A DNA stretch of 64,000 bases from Vibrio echinoideorum (GTDB lineage Bacteria > Pseudomonadota > Gammaproteobacteria > Enterobacterales > Vibrionaceae). The notes under the pieces are model-generated. The model saw only the letters and a program-made list of their open reading frames with translations, was not told the DNA's origin and searched no databases. Below are positions 46,483 through 55,796 of this stretch, piece after piece. Location: positions 1,736,001-1,800,000 of the forward strand of contig NZ_AP025484.1 in the NCBI RefSeq assembly GCF_024347455.1, given 5' to 3'. The position numbers were made by a program, and so were the translations under genes. Numbering within the stretch: the first letter of the stretch is position 1; the number at the start of each line of letters is the position of its first letter.

Positions 46483-46526
46483 TTCTTTTTGTACCCACGC
46501 ATTGACTTTGCGGATGACAAATACAA

Positions 46527-46554
46527 AAAAACCAGAACGTGGGTTCTGGTTTTT
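46527..46554 (-). terminator. terminator downstream of the gss cassette
   Basis: Perfect arms AAAAACCAGAAC and GTTCTGGTTTTT with a 4-base loop, 15 bp past the end of the synthetase gene. It ends the minus-strand operon and may also stop leftward-facing plus transcription. Confidence 0.92.
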
Positions 46555-46569
46555 GTTCGATATCTTGGG

Positions 46570-48045
46570 TTAATCAATCAACACCAATGAATCGAGAATA
46601 CCTTTTCCGCTGTGGATCCCGCCTTCGTTTTCACTGGCTGGTTTGCTGCGGATTAGGTAGCCCGCGTAACCATCTAGCTCGGTAACGGGTTTGCCTTGAT
46701 AGTAAGCGGTGAATAGGCCGACTTCGCTGACTAAGTCTGTCACTAGCGTTTGCTGAGTGTCACGAACGGCAATGGTAGGTACGTCACGTTCGTGTGGGTA
46801 CAAGCGTTGCATCAATGCCCATGCATCGTATTCTTCTGGTTCAAGTTGGCTCAGTTTTTCACTGATATCGTCACCAAATACACAATGGCCACCGCCCTCG
46901 CCTTGGTTTTTCAGCACCCACTCTTGCTTGTCGGCTTGCGTGTTAAACCATTCAATCGATCCACTGGTGATTGGTTTCATGTCCGCCAATACACTCTTCA
47001 CCAATTCAGCCTCTTCTAGGGTTAAACCCCAACGTCCGTATTCTGACGCAAGCATCATGGTCAGCAACATTTGCATGGTTTTACTGGTGGCGAGTTGTTG
47101 GCTTATCGTCGCATTCATTGCCACATGATGCTGCTCGATGAACAAGCGAGTTTGGCTAAGCGTATGACAACAAATAGACTCGTTTAGCTCTGGAGCCCAA
47201 TAGTCAGAATACTGATAGCCAGCGCGCAGATACACCACATCAATAGCGCCAATGCCTTCGAGCAATAAACGCTTGTTATCGCCTGAAGAAAGCTGAGAGC
47301 TGAGCTGCTCAAAGGTACGTCGAACCGTGCGAACACCCTGCTTCTGCAGTTCCACTTCAAGTAAGTGTTGGTCATACACATTGTCTTCATTCTTCTGCAC
47401 CACCATCAAAAATGTTGGTTTTTCAGGAGCATTTTTGTCTGAACAATTGAAGTCCGCTCTCACCTTTCTCGCAGAAGTCGCAATACCGAAAGCCAACTGT
47501 TCAAGACCTTGGTTTCCTGCCGAAGCCACCGATTTATCTTCCAACCATTTTTGGTAAGTTTCAGGCCATTGATTTTGCATATAGGCATGAAACTCTGTCG
47601 CTTTCTGGCCAAACGGAGCCATGCCTGCCGCAATACCATTAAACTCAATCACTTTTGCACCGTGTTGACGGTCATCCATGAAATCAGTGCGCATTAACAA
47701 CAGTGGCTGACGAGCAGGATTCAAGCGTTCATCAGCACTGCCATGCGCTTGTAAGTGCAGCTCCATCAAACGACCAAAAAACGGGTCAGCCTTAGCCATA
47801 TCGCTCAATGATGACTGCAAGAAGTCATGATCCTCAGAGACGTTACTCACCAACTTAGTCATCAGAGGCGTAACCTTACGTAAGTGCTCATATACCTTAC
47901 GTTCCATTGTCATTGGTGCGATACTGAAAGGACAATGCCTCGCCGTATTATCGGCCTGACGGAAAGCGACACCATGCATAATTGCCCATTCGCAAGCGTC
48001 TTCAATCGTTTGTTGTGAAATCAATGATGCTTTTTCGATATTCAT
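46570..48045 (-). CDS. eukaryotic-type glutathione synthetase-family ATP-grasp ligase
   Basis: A 491-residue homologue of eukaryotic glutathione synthetase, unrelated in layout to bacterial GshB. Shared blocks are VIEFNGIAAG (human QIEIN), NVYDQHLLEVELQKQGV, VRRTFEQLS, VVYLRAGY (as in plant enzymes), VLKNQGEGGGHCVFGDD (Gly-rich ATP loop) and YLIRSKPASENEGG. The enzyme should add an amino acid to gamma-glutamylcysteine using ATP. The acceptor loop reads IHSG at residues 477-480 where glycine-specific enzymes have VAAG. ATG 48045 is used, with GAGAG upstream, rather than TTG 48060. It is the last gene of the gshA-ABC-ABC operon, 61 bp after the second transporter gene. Confidence 0.9.
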   Translation of the reverse strand: MNIEKASLISQQTIEDACEWAIMHGVAFRQADNTARHCPFSIAPMTMERKVYEHLRKVTPLMTKLVSNVSEDHDFLQSSLSDMAKADPFFGRLMELHLQAHGSADERLNPARQPLLLMRTDFMDDRQHGAKVIEFNGIAAGMAPFGQKATEFHAYMQNQWPETYQKWLEDKSVASAGNQGLEQLAFGIATSARKVRADFNCSDKNAPEKPTFLMVVQKNEDNVYDQHLLEVELQKQGVRTVRRTFEQLSSQLSSGDNKRLLLEGIGAIDVVYLRAGYQYSDYWAPELNESICCHTLSQTRLFIEQHHVAMNATISQQLATSKTMQMLLTMMLASEYGRWGLTLEEAELVKSVLADMKPITSGSIEWFNTQADKQEWVLKNQGEGGGHCVFGDDISEKLSQLEPEEYDAWALMQRLYPHERDVPTIAVRDTQQTLVTDLVSEVGLFTAYYQGKPVTELDGYAGYLIRSKPASENEGGIHSGKGILDSLVLID

Positions 48046-48106
48046 TATTTTTACTCTCAAGTATTAATGATTAGCCGTGTCATTCTTCTAATAACACGCC
48101 CATCAA

Positions 48107-49963
48107 CTATGCTGTGGCAGCCGACAATCCTAGCTTGCTGCTTAGGTGTTCTTGTTCTTCTTGCGCCTTTTGGGCTAGATATAAATCACGGTAGTCGCCA
48201 TCTTGAGCAACCAATTCGTGATGCGTGCCGCTTTGAACAATTCGCCCTTTGTTCATCACCAAAATTTGGTCAGCGTGTTTGATCGTTGAAAGTCGGTGCG
48301 CCACCGTTATAACCGTTCTGCCTTCTTGGATTTTCTCTAATGCTATCTTCACTGCCTCTTCCGTATCACTATCAATGTTAGCGGTGGCCTCATCTAACAG
48401 GAAGATTTTAGGATCATGCGAGAGCGCTCTTGCTAACGCCAACAGCTGTTTCTCACCAACGGAAAACGAAGCTCCACCGTGACTAGGTTGATGGTCATAA
48501 CCATTGGTTAAACGTTCAATAAATGAGTGCGCTTTGACTTGTTTCGCAGCATCGATAACCTTGGTTCTTGCTGCTCGCTCACGTTCAGCTAGGTAGCTTC
48601 CAGACAGGTCTATGTTCTCAAGCACTGAACCACTGAATATGGTCGGGTCTTGAGACACTAAACCAAACAGTTGCCGTAGTTGCTCCTCTGGGAATGCCGA
48701 TAAAGGTTGTCCCCCCACCAAAATTGCACCCTTTTGATGATCGTAGAAACGCATCAATAGGTTTATCACCGAACTTTTACCACTTCCGCTATGACCAACA
48801 ATCGCTGTGAATTGGCCACTTTTAGCCGTAAAACTGACGTCGTTGAGTACTAGCGAACCTTCTTCATAGCTTAATTGAACATCTTTAAACTCAATGTCAT
48901 ACGGCTCTGAAACCTCGACCAACCGGTGAGAATATCGATGATGTTCCGATTCATCATCCAGCAGCTCGAATACACGCTTAGAAGAAACCGTCGCCACCTG
49001 TAGCTTTCTTAGTTCCATGGATAACTGGCGGAATGGGTCGAAAAATCGTTCTATATAGTTAAGAAAAGCATACAAAGTACCGACTTCAACGACCGTGCTA
49101 AACGAAGCACCAGCAAACCAAGCCACAATGCCCGCAGCCGTTAATGTAGAGACTAAACGAGTGAGCGGGATCAGCATGAAGCTGTCTATTGCGATCGATT
49201 TGGCTCTAAATTCAAACCAGCTTTGGTTTTCTTTTTCAAACTTTTCTTTAAACGACTTTTGCTGGCGGAAAGCTTGAATAAGCGCCATTCCCTGCAAAGA
49301 TTCATTCAATCGACCGTTGATGTTACTCACTTGAATGCGAATACCATCAAATACTGGCATCGAAATTTTTCGATACAAATGCATGGTCATCAGCAGAATT
49401 GGGATCAGCACTAAACTCAATAGCATCAAACGCCAATCAAGTAGTGCAATAGCAATGAAGATCACCGTAATACGTAGTGCACCTTGGATAATAGTCGGAA
49501 ACGTAGAAACAAACATGTTGCGCATCGCTTCGGTATCATTGGTGATGTACGACACCAGTTTACCCGCCGCTAACTTATCAAAAGTATTGATTGGAAAGTT
49601 GAGCACATGGCTAAACAATTCTCGGCGAATATCATTAACCACCAGCAGTGCACTATGACGGAATGTGACAGCCTGCAGGTAAGTAAACAGGGCGGCAATG
49701 ACGTAAAACATCATCACTCCCCCAATTAATATAGCAAGGTGTTGCAACTCAAATGTCTGAGGAACAATCACATCGTCCAAGATAATTTTAGCGAGCCATG
49801 GGATCGCCATCTCAGCACTCACGGCAACGGTCAACATCGCAAAGGCTAAGATAAAACGTGCTTTATGTGGCAATGAATAAGCCAACAACCGACGGTACAT
49901 TGAATTGGCCTTCATATCTGTTTGGCTTTGAGACCGTTGAGTTTTTTGTGTTGGCTTAAACAT
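48107..49963 (-). CDS. MdlB-like ABC exporter half-transporter (catalytic subunit)
   Basis: A 618-residue half-transporter: six membrane segments (residues about 30-330) then an ATPase domain. Walker A is GHSGSGKSS and Walker B FLLDEATANID with the catalytic Glu. The switch His is present (VAHRLSTI). The signature loop is FSVGEKQ instead of LSGGQ. It resembles E. coli MdlB. The start is ATG 49963, which overlaps the first transporter's stop (ATGTTTAA) and has GGGAG at proper spacing; the open frame upstream to 50128 is antisense-free but internal to the neighbour. It pairs with the MdlA-like protein and probably exports the product of the flanking ligases. Confidence 0.92.
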   Translation of the reverse strand: MFKPTQKTQRSQSQTDMKANSMYRRLLAYSLPHKARFILAFAMLTVAVSAEMAIPWLAKIILDDVIVPQTFELQHLAILIGGVMMFYVIAALFTYLQAVTFRHSALLVVNDIRRELFSHVLNFPINTFDKLAAGKLVSYITNDTEAMRNMFVSTFPTIIQGALRITVIFIAIALLDWRLMLLSLVLIPILLMTMHLYRKISMPVFDGIRIQVSNINGRLNESLQGMALIQAFRQQKSFKEKFEKENQSWFEFRAKSIAIDSFMLIPLTRLVSTLTAAGIVAWFAGASFSTVVEVGTLYAFLNYIERFFDPFRQLSMELRKLQVATVSSKRVFELLDDESEHHRYSHRLVEVSEPYDIEFKDVQLSYEEGSLVLNDVSFTAKSGQFTAIVGHSGSGKSSVINLLMRFYDHQKGAILVGGQPLSAFPEEQLRQLFGLVSQDPTIFSGSVLENIDLSGSYLAERERAARTKVIDAAKQVKAHSFIERLTNGYDHQPSHGGASFSVGEKQLLALARALSHDPKIFLLDEATANIDSDTEEAVKIALEKIQEGRTVITVAHRLSTIKHADQILVMNKGRIVQSGTHHELVAQDGDYRDLYLAQKAQEEQEHLSSKLGLSAATA

Positions 49964-51776
49964 AACTTGCTCCCGTTTCAACAGCCTTAGAATTAAACGT
50001 GTGAGCCGTTTCTGTAACATCGGTAGTGGTCTGAATATCGTCTTTACCGAGCTGGCTTTGACGTTGATAAACCATTGAATACCAACCTTGCTTAGCAACA
50101 AGTTCGTGGTGAGAGCCTTGCTCTTCAATTTGACCTTGGTTCAATACCAGAATATGGTCAGCTTCTATCAAGTTGGTTAAGCGTTGAGTGACCAACAACA
50201 TCGTTTTGTGGCCGTAATGCGCCTTTAAGTTTCGGCGAACCACCACTTCTGTTTTCATGTCCAACGCACTGAACGGGTCATCAAGCAATAAAATATCGGC
50301 ACCTGAAAGCAATGCTCTCGCAAGGGTTAATCTTTGCTTTTGACCTCCAGACAAATTATTACCACCTTCGCGTAGTTCAGTATCAAACCCATCAGCCATA
50401 GCTTCAATCTCAGCTTGAATACCAGCCATTTTCGCCACATGCTTAATCTCTTCATCGGTAGCGTCCGGCTTTGCTAACGCAATGTTTTCAGCAATCGTCC
50501 CTGAGAATAAAAATGGTTTTTGAGGAACCCACGTCACTTTGCTTCGCAACGAATCAAACGTCAGGTCATCGATCGAATTACCGTCCAATGCCATCTTCGA
50601 ATTTCCGTCCAACGGAAACTGCCTCATCAACAATTGCAACAGCGTACTCTTCCCACCACCAGTCGGGCCCGTAATGCCGACTAAACCGCCTTCACTCACG
50701 CTGAATTTGATCGCTTCTAACGTTCGTCTATTTGCACCTTGGTGAGTAAATGAATGAATGTTGACGTCAAGGCTTGATCTCACGTCGTCTGATAGGGTTT
50801 TTGTTCCTTCCGTTACGTCTTCTGGCTCTGATAGTAGGCTGTCGAGGCGTTCCCATGATTTACTGCCACGTTGGAATACATTGAACTGCCAACCAAACTG
50901 TAAGAATGGCCCTAGCAACTGACCAAGATACAAAGTGAACGTTGTGAACAAGCCCACCGTAATGCTGCCTTGCTCAATTAACCAAGCGCCATAACCCAAT
51001 GAAATCACAAACGACAAGCCATAAACCAATTGGATCGTTGGAGCAAATGCCGAATCCACCTTTGCCACTTTAAGGTTCGCTTCCAACGTCTCATCTAACG
51101 TCTTACCAAAACGTTGCTCTTGTCGTTGACCAATACCATGTGAACGGACGGCGCGAATACCAGCAACGGTTTCACGAGTCTCTTCGCTTAGTTCAGAGAA
51201 GCTCGCTTGCGCATGTCCAAAGGTGGTATGTAAACGAGCACCATAACGACGAGTAAAGTAAACCAACAACGGGAATGGTAATAACGCCACAGCGGTTAAG
51301 TGACCACTGACGACAAAAATCATCCCGAAGATCACGGTAAAACCAGCGATAAGAGAGTCAACCAGCGTCATGATGCCCATGCCTGTCGCCTCTTCCACTG
51401 CATTAAGATCATTAGTCGCATGCGCCATCAAATCTCCGGTACTGCGACGAGAATAAAATGATGGCGATAAGCGTGAGAACTTATGGAAAAGCTCGCTACG
51501 CATGACTCGTGTAATGCCAATCGCCGCGCCATAGAGTTTGCTCTGCCATACATAACGCAACCCGTACATGGCAAATGCCGAACCCGCTATACCACCCACA
51601 TAAAGCATGAGCAATGATAGAGTCAGTTCACCATCACTGATGCTATCAACGATGCGACCAATCAGCCATGAGGGTACTAGGTTGAACAATGCGACCACTT
51701 GTAAAACAACAAAGGCGATCAAATATTGGCGGCTGAACATTTTAATGTAGCCACGTAATTTCCAAAGAATATCCAT
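49956..51776 (-). CDS. MdlA-like ABC exporter half-transporter (degenerate-site subunit)
   Basis: A 606-residue half-transporter with six membrane segments and a C-terminal ATPase domain. It matches MdlA along its length, including FYSRRSTGDLMAHATNDLNA and VNIHSFTHQ. Walker A is GPTGGGKST, the signature is intact (NNLSGGQKQRL), but Walker B reads LLLDDPFSALD with Asp for the catalytic Glu, and the switch His is Gln (VTQRLTNL). With the partner's altered signature loop this predicts one weak and one normal ATP site. It starts six bases after the gshA stop, so it is probably translated by coupling. Inner membrane. Confidence 0.92.
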   Translation of the reverse strand: MDILWKLRGYIKMFSRQYLIAFVVLQVVALFNLVPSWLIGRIVDSISDGELTLSLLMLYVGGIAGSAFAMYGLRYVWQSKLYGAAIGITRVMRSELFHKFSRLSPSFYSRRSTGDLMAHATNDLNAVEEATGMGIMTLVDSLIAGFTVIFGMIFVVSGHLTAVALLPFPLLVYFTRRYGARLHTTFGHAQASFSELSEETRETVAGIRAVRSHGIGQRQEQRFGKTLDETLEANLKVAKVDSAFAPTIQLVYGLSFVISLGYGAWLIEQGSITVGLFTTFTLYLGQLLGPFLQFGWQFNVFQRGSKSWERLDSLLSEPEDVTEGTKTLSDDVRSSLDVNIHSFTHQGANRRTLEAIKFSVSEGGLVGITGPTGGGKSTLLQLLMRQFPLDGNSKMALDGNSIDDLTFDSLRSKVTWVPQKPFLFSGTIAENIALAKPDATDEEIKHVAKMAGIQAEIEAMADGFDTELREGGNNLSGGQKQRLTLARALLSGADILLLDDPFSALDMKTEVVVRRNLKAHYGHKTMLLVTQRLTNLIEADHILVLNQGQIEEQGSHHELVAKQGWYSMVYQRQSQLGKDDIQTTTDVTETAHTFNSKAVETGASYV

Positions 51777-51782
51777 AACTTG

Positions 51783-53414
51783 TTAAACCATCATTTCTTG
51801 TTGTTTGCAGTCGCGCTGTAGTTGATTTTGCTTTTTCAAAAAATCATCAAAGCTGATGTCTGGCTGCCTTTCCATTTGTTGTTGCTTGGAAAGCGATTCA
51901 TCAACCAACGCTGTTAAGTTGTCCATTTTTTCCGTCTCAACTTGGTGTTGCAAATGCACTAACAAGTGCTCATCAGAAAGACGTTGCATTAAGCCTTGAT
52001 GACTCAATCCTTGGTCTTTCATTTGTGCCAACAGTTTTGCCGAAGGGGTTAAGTCACTGTTTTGCAGTTTCATACGTTCACTGAAGATACTGGTTTGGTA
52101 TGAATCCGTAGAAAAAGCATCATCAAACAGCGCTGCTATTTGTTGGATAGCGTCCAACAGATCAAGCCCCAAAGTTTCTAATGACACTTCGCCTTCTAAT
52201 GTAGGAAGTGTTAAGTCCGGTTTTCGGCCTTGTGTTGCCACGAGTTCTTGACGTTGAACGACAATGGCGCGTTCCTCTTCGGTCAACTCGGGGCTTGGCG
52301 CTAATGCACTGTAAACCAGCAAAAGATCCAAAAAGTGGCTCTGCTCTTGCGCAATACCAAGTGGTAAATATGGATTGTTATCCATGCTGCGCAGCTCAAC
52401 ATACTGCACACCGTAATGACACATCGCATACAACGGACGCAGTGTATCGTTAACGATTTTTGGCCGCACCGAGCCATACAATTCGTTTTCCAGCTGTAAC
52501 ACAGAACCATTCATTTGCTGATCGATGTCTAGGTGCAAATAGCGCTCACTTGGACGAGTCAAAGCGTTATGCAAATCAGATAAATACTGCTGCCTGTTAT
52601 TAAAACTTATTGGGTACGATGACTGCTCATCACTGCTGTAACCGAGATTACTCAGACGCAATGATGTCGCCCACGGTAAGTAACAAGTCTCGTCATCAAA
52701 CACTTCAAGCGCATGTGCTTTGCCTTGCAAATAACTGTTATCTACCGCAGGGGAAGCACCAAATAAATAGGGTACTAACCAACCATGACGCAGCACGTTG
52801 CGAATCATATGAAAGTAGCGTTCAGAAACGAATGCTTCCAGAGGCATTTGAGCGACACTGCTATCGATACTCTTCTGGTGATCGTACAGCGCAATCCAAA
52901 ATGCTTCCGGCAGAGAAAAGTTGTAATGAATTCCAGAGATAAGCTGCATGCGTTTGCCATAACGATTGGCTAACCCTTCTCGATAACGTTTTTTCAGTAG
53001 GCCAGCATTCGAAGTGCCATAGCTAGCGATTCTAATCGCGTCCTCACTTTCCGTCTCATCATTCGGCAATTGTGGTGGCATGCTCGCGGCCCATAAGGTT
53101 TCACCTTCAGGTAAGCGAGCCGCAACAAAATGATGCAGTGAAGCAAGCGAATCGAATGTCGCGGTTCGATCATTCATCGCTGGAGTCACTAACTCTAACT
53201 GAGCCTCGGCAAAATCAGTGGTGATATAAGGGTGTGTGAGCGCAGAACCAAGTTCGACTGGATGAGTTTTATCTGAGATACCACCGGTCGCTTGTGTGCG
53301 AATTAACTCTCGTTCAATACCGCGCCGGATACCCGCCAAAGAAGCATGAACTTGTTCATTTTGTAGGAAGGAAGCAAGATTGGCTTCAATTTTTAATACT
53401 TGATTATTTTTCAT
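51783..53414 (-). CDS. gshA: glutamate-cysteine ligase, GshA type 1 paralogue
   Basis: A 543-residue ligase of the proteobacterial GshA family. ELGSALTHPYITTDFAEAQL, YGTSNAGLLKKRYREGL, NRYGKRMQLISGIHYNFSLP and ATSLRLSNLGY are the ATP and glutamate-binding blocks, and ENELYGSVRPK and VELRSMDNNPYLPLG follow as in E. coli. It joins L-glutamate and L-cysteine through the gamma-carboxyl. It is about 25 residues longer than E. coli GshA owing to a Gln/Lys-rich C-terminal tail (SKQQQMERQPDISFDDFL). It heads the operon, with a 160-bp AT-rich promoter region between it and a LysR gene on the same strand. Vibrios normally carry a housekeeping gshA elsewhere, so this is likely an accessory copy. Confidence 0.93.
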   Translation of the reverse strand: MKNNQVLKIEANLASFLQNEQVHASLAGIRRGIERELIRTQATGGISDKTHPVELGSALTHPYITTDFAEAQLELVTPAMNDRTATFDSLASLHHFVAARLPEGETLWAASMPPQLPNDETESEDAIRIASYGTSNAGLLKKRYREGLANRYGKRMQLISGIHYNFSLPEAFWIALYDHQKSIDSSVAQMPLEAFVSERYFHMIRNVLRHGWLVPYLFGASPAVDNSYLQGKAHALEVFDDETCYLPWATSLRLSNLGYSSDEQSSYPISFNNRQQYLSDLHNALTRPSERYLHLDIDQQMNGSVLQLENELYGSVRPKIVNDTLRPLYAMCHYGVQYVELRSMDNNPYLPLGIAQEQSHFLDLLLVYSALAPSPELTEEERAIVVQRQELVATQGRKPDLTLPTLEGEVSLETLGLDLLDAIQQIAALFDDAFSTDSYQTSIFSERMKLQNSDLTPSAKLLAQMKDQGLSHQGLMQRLSDEHLLVHLQHQVETEKMDNLTALVDESLSKQQQMERQPDISFDDFLKKQNQLQRDCKQQEMMV

Positions 53415-53574
53415 TGTTTCGTCTTAAAAAAGCTATAGCAACGTAATTAAGACGAGGCTCATAATAAAAAGACGAAATAAAAACAAAAAAATATCCAACA
53501 AGTTTCTAATTCGATATTTTTCTTTTAATTTTCAATAAGTAACTAATATTAACTCTTAATTATATTATCGTTTA

Positions 53575-54510
53575 TTATTGAATCTGTTCGATGATCAAAT
53601 CGCGAAGCCACTTATGGCTCGGCTCTGAATCGAAATATTTATGCCACAATAGGAACAAACCTCCCGGTACCAAATCGACCGGAACAGGCTTCATCACCAA
53701 CTCTCCGCTATCAATGTAATCGCGTACCGAGTTGTATGGATAACACATCAGCAAATCACTCTGCTTACACAATTTAATGGCGCTGGTAATGTCTGACACG
53801 TTAGCGGCTTTATTGATTTCCAACTGCTTAGAGTTCAGCACTTCCATCAATAGCCAATCCCCCGCTCCGCCCGTCACCAACTGTATGTGTCGATACTTCA
53901 AGAAGGTGTCGAGGTTCCACTCTTCCTTTAACGCCGGATGGTCATTTCGCATAAAACACACAGAATAGTCCAAGCACAGTTCTACGTAATCCAGATCATC
54001 GGGAATACACTGCACATGGGTAGATGCTCGCTCATCCAGCTCAAAAATACCGATGCCAAAATCCACTTCACGTTTTAGCAAACGCTTGAAGCTGTCGCTG
54101 CTCCACGTTGAGCTGTTGATGGTAATGTGAGGCGCCTCCGCAAGAGCAGTCGGCATAAAGTGCGGATAAATCGCGGTGTAGGCGGTTTCGACAAGGTCTA
54201 TAGTGAAGGTACGCTCACTGGCTTTAGGATCAAAAACTTCGGGAACGGTCAGCTTTTCAATTTGCAGTAGGATTTGGTGGACCTTAGGTGCCAAAGCGAG
54301 TGCTTTGGGCGTTGGGAACAACCCCTTTGATTCTCGCTCAAACAGCGGATCATCAAACAAAGCTCTGAGTTTAGTGAGCTGTTTACTTACCGCTGACTGG
54401 CTCAAAAAGAGTCGATCTGCCGTTTTGCTCACACTTCGTTCTTCAATAAGAACGTGTAAGCAAAGCAGCAAATTCATATCGCATTTAAGTAAGCTTTTCA
54501 CATCTACCAT
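53575..54510 (-). CDS. LysR-family regulator upstream of the glutathione cassette
   Basis: A 311-residue LysR protein. The helix-turn-helix is RSVSKTADRLFLSQSAVSKQ, followed by LRALFDDPLFERESKGLFPT, and the C-terminus reads GGLFLLWHKYFDSEPSHKWL, the LeuO/NodD-like clade seen twice more in this window. It lies between the gshA cassette (same strand, 160 bp downstream) and adenosine deaminase (divergent, 120 bp). It could regulate either. Its ligand is unknown. Confidence 0.88.
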   Translation of the reverse strand: MVDVKSLLKCDMNLLLCLHVLIEERSVSKTADRLFLSQSAVSKQLTKLRALFDDPLFERESKGLFPTPKALALAPKVHQILLQIEKLTVPEVFDPKASERTFTIDLVETAYTAIYPHFMPTALAEAPHITINSSTWSSDSFKRLLKREVDFGIGIFELDERASTHVQCIPDDLDYVELCLDYSVCFMRNDHPALKEEWNLDTFLKYRHIQLVTGGAGDWLLMEVLNSKQLEINKAANVSDITSAIKLCKQSDLLMCYPYNSVRDYIDSGELVMKPVPVDLVPGGLFLLWHKYFDSEPSHKWLRDLIIEQIQ

Positions 54511-54630
54511 GATATTCCCTAAATTCAGGTTAATGATGATTAATTGTCACTTTAAATCATATCATTGTCTTGGTAAATTTAGCGCATGTGAGTTAACACG
54601 CTCAAATAATAATAGAATTAAGGAATACTC

Positions 54631-55629
54631 ATGGATTTTCTAGCACTACCAAAGATTGATTTACACTGCCACCTAGACGGAAGTGTTCGTCCAGATACGA
54701 TTATTGACCTAGCAAAACAATACAATATCGAACTACCTGAAGATCGCGATGCGGTTGTTCAATCTCTAACGGTGCCAGAAGATTGTAAAAACTTAGATGA
54801 GTACCTGGCTTGTTTCAGCCTGCCATTACAAGTAATGCAGACTGAAGAAGCGATTGAACGTATCTCTTTCGAGCTTTACGAAGACGCTGCACTAGAAAAC
54901 GTTAAGTACCTAGAAGTTCGCTTTGCACCAATCCTGCACGTAAACAAAGGTCTGTCTCTTGATGCAATAATCGCTAGTGCAGTTAAAGGCATGAAGCGTG
55001 CTGAAGAGAAATACGACATCAAAGGCAACTACATCATGTCTGTGCTTCGTATGTTCCCTAAAGACTCTATCAAAGACGTGATCGATGCAGGTCAACCTTA
55101 CCTAGGTAAAGGTGTTGTAGCATTTGATATCGCTGGCGGTGAAAAGCCAGGCTTCTGCGCTGAATTCCCTGAGTACACACAATACGCTCTTGAAAAAGGC
55201 TACCGCATTACAGTGCACGCTGGTGAGCAATGGCATGGTCAAAACGTTTACGATGCAGTTACTTTGCTAGACGCTGAGCGTATCGGCCACGGTGTTCACA
55301 TCCAAGGCAACGAAGACGCGTACAACATCGTGAAAGAAAAGCAGGTTGCGCTTGAAACTTGCCCAACAAGTAACGTGCAAACTAAATGTATTCACAAGTT
55401 CAGCGACCACCCAATTGCTGAATTCAAGAAAGACGGCATCGTTGTCACTATCAACACAGATAACCGCACTGTGTCGAACACAACCATGACTAACGAAGTG
55501 AAGCGTGTGTGTGAAACATTCGGCCTAACTAAAGAAGACTACGCAGAGATCTACAAATACTCTGTAGACAGCGCTTTTGCTTCAGACGAAGTGAAACAGC
55601 ACCTAATGGGTTTCGTTGAGCAAATCTAA
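54631..55629 (+). CDS. add: adenosine deaminase
   Basis: A 332-residue amidohydrolase. HCHLDGS (H12, H14) starts the zinc site, HAGEQWHG carries the third His and catalytic Glu, and [17 protein letters not shown] and [10 protein letters not shown] complete it. It deaminates adenosine and deoxyadenosine to inosine forms in purine salvage. GGAAT-type spacing before ATG 54631 is acceptable. The gene is monocistronic with its own terminator, divergent from the LysR gene. Codon use appears strongly biased to preferred codons, suggesting good expression. Confidence 0.96.
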   Translation: MDFLALPKIDLHCHLDGSVRPDTIIDLAKQYNIELPEDRDAVVQSLTVPEDCKNLDEYLACFSLPLQVMQTEEAIERISFELYEDAALENVKYLEVRFAPILHVNKGLSLDAIIASAVKGMKRAEEKYDIKGNYIMSVLRMFPKDSIKDVIDAGQPYLGKGVVAFDIAGGEKPGFCAEFPEYTQYALEKGYRITVHAGEQWHGQNVYDAVTLLDAERIGHGVHIQGNEDAYNIVKEKQVALETCPTSNVQTKCIHKFSDHPIAEFKKDGIVVTINTDNRTVSNTTMTNEVKRVCETFGLTKEDYAEIYKYSVDSAFASDEVKQHLMGFVEQI

Positions 55630-55699
55630 TTTGGCAAAGCGCGCCTTTTGCTGAATAGCTGGGCTCACTTAGCATTAGTGCTTAAAGCACAAAATAGGA

Positions 55700-55729
55700 A
55701 GAGAAAGGCTGAGGCTTTTCTCTTTTTTT
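55700..55729 (+). terminator. rho-independent terminator of add
   Basis: Stem AGAGAAAGGC with GCTTTTCTCT (one G-U pair), 4-base loop, T-run. Confidence 0.85.
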
Positions 55730-55796
55730 ATGTCCAAAAATCGCTAATCTTGCAGTATTCGTCATTTAGACCGAGACTCTCGGAAAGTGGGTAAGC

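Noticed and set aside
46302..46577. Minus-strand 91-codon frame
   Set aside because: It is antisense to the AraC-family remnant and the terminator, and has no family resemblance.
46570..48045. Calling the synthetase gshB
   Set aside because: Its blocks match the eukaryotic glutathione synthetase family, which differs in length and motif order from bacterial GshB.
49964..50128. N-terminal extension of the MdlB-like protein by 55 residues
   Set aside because: It lies wholly within the upstream transporter gene in another frame, is basic and unlike the family, and ATG 49963 has GGGAG at good spacing.
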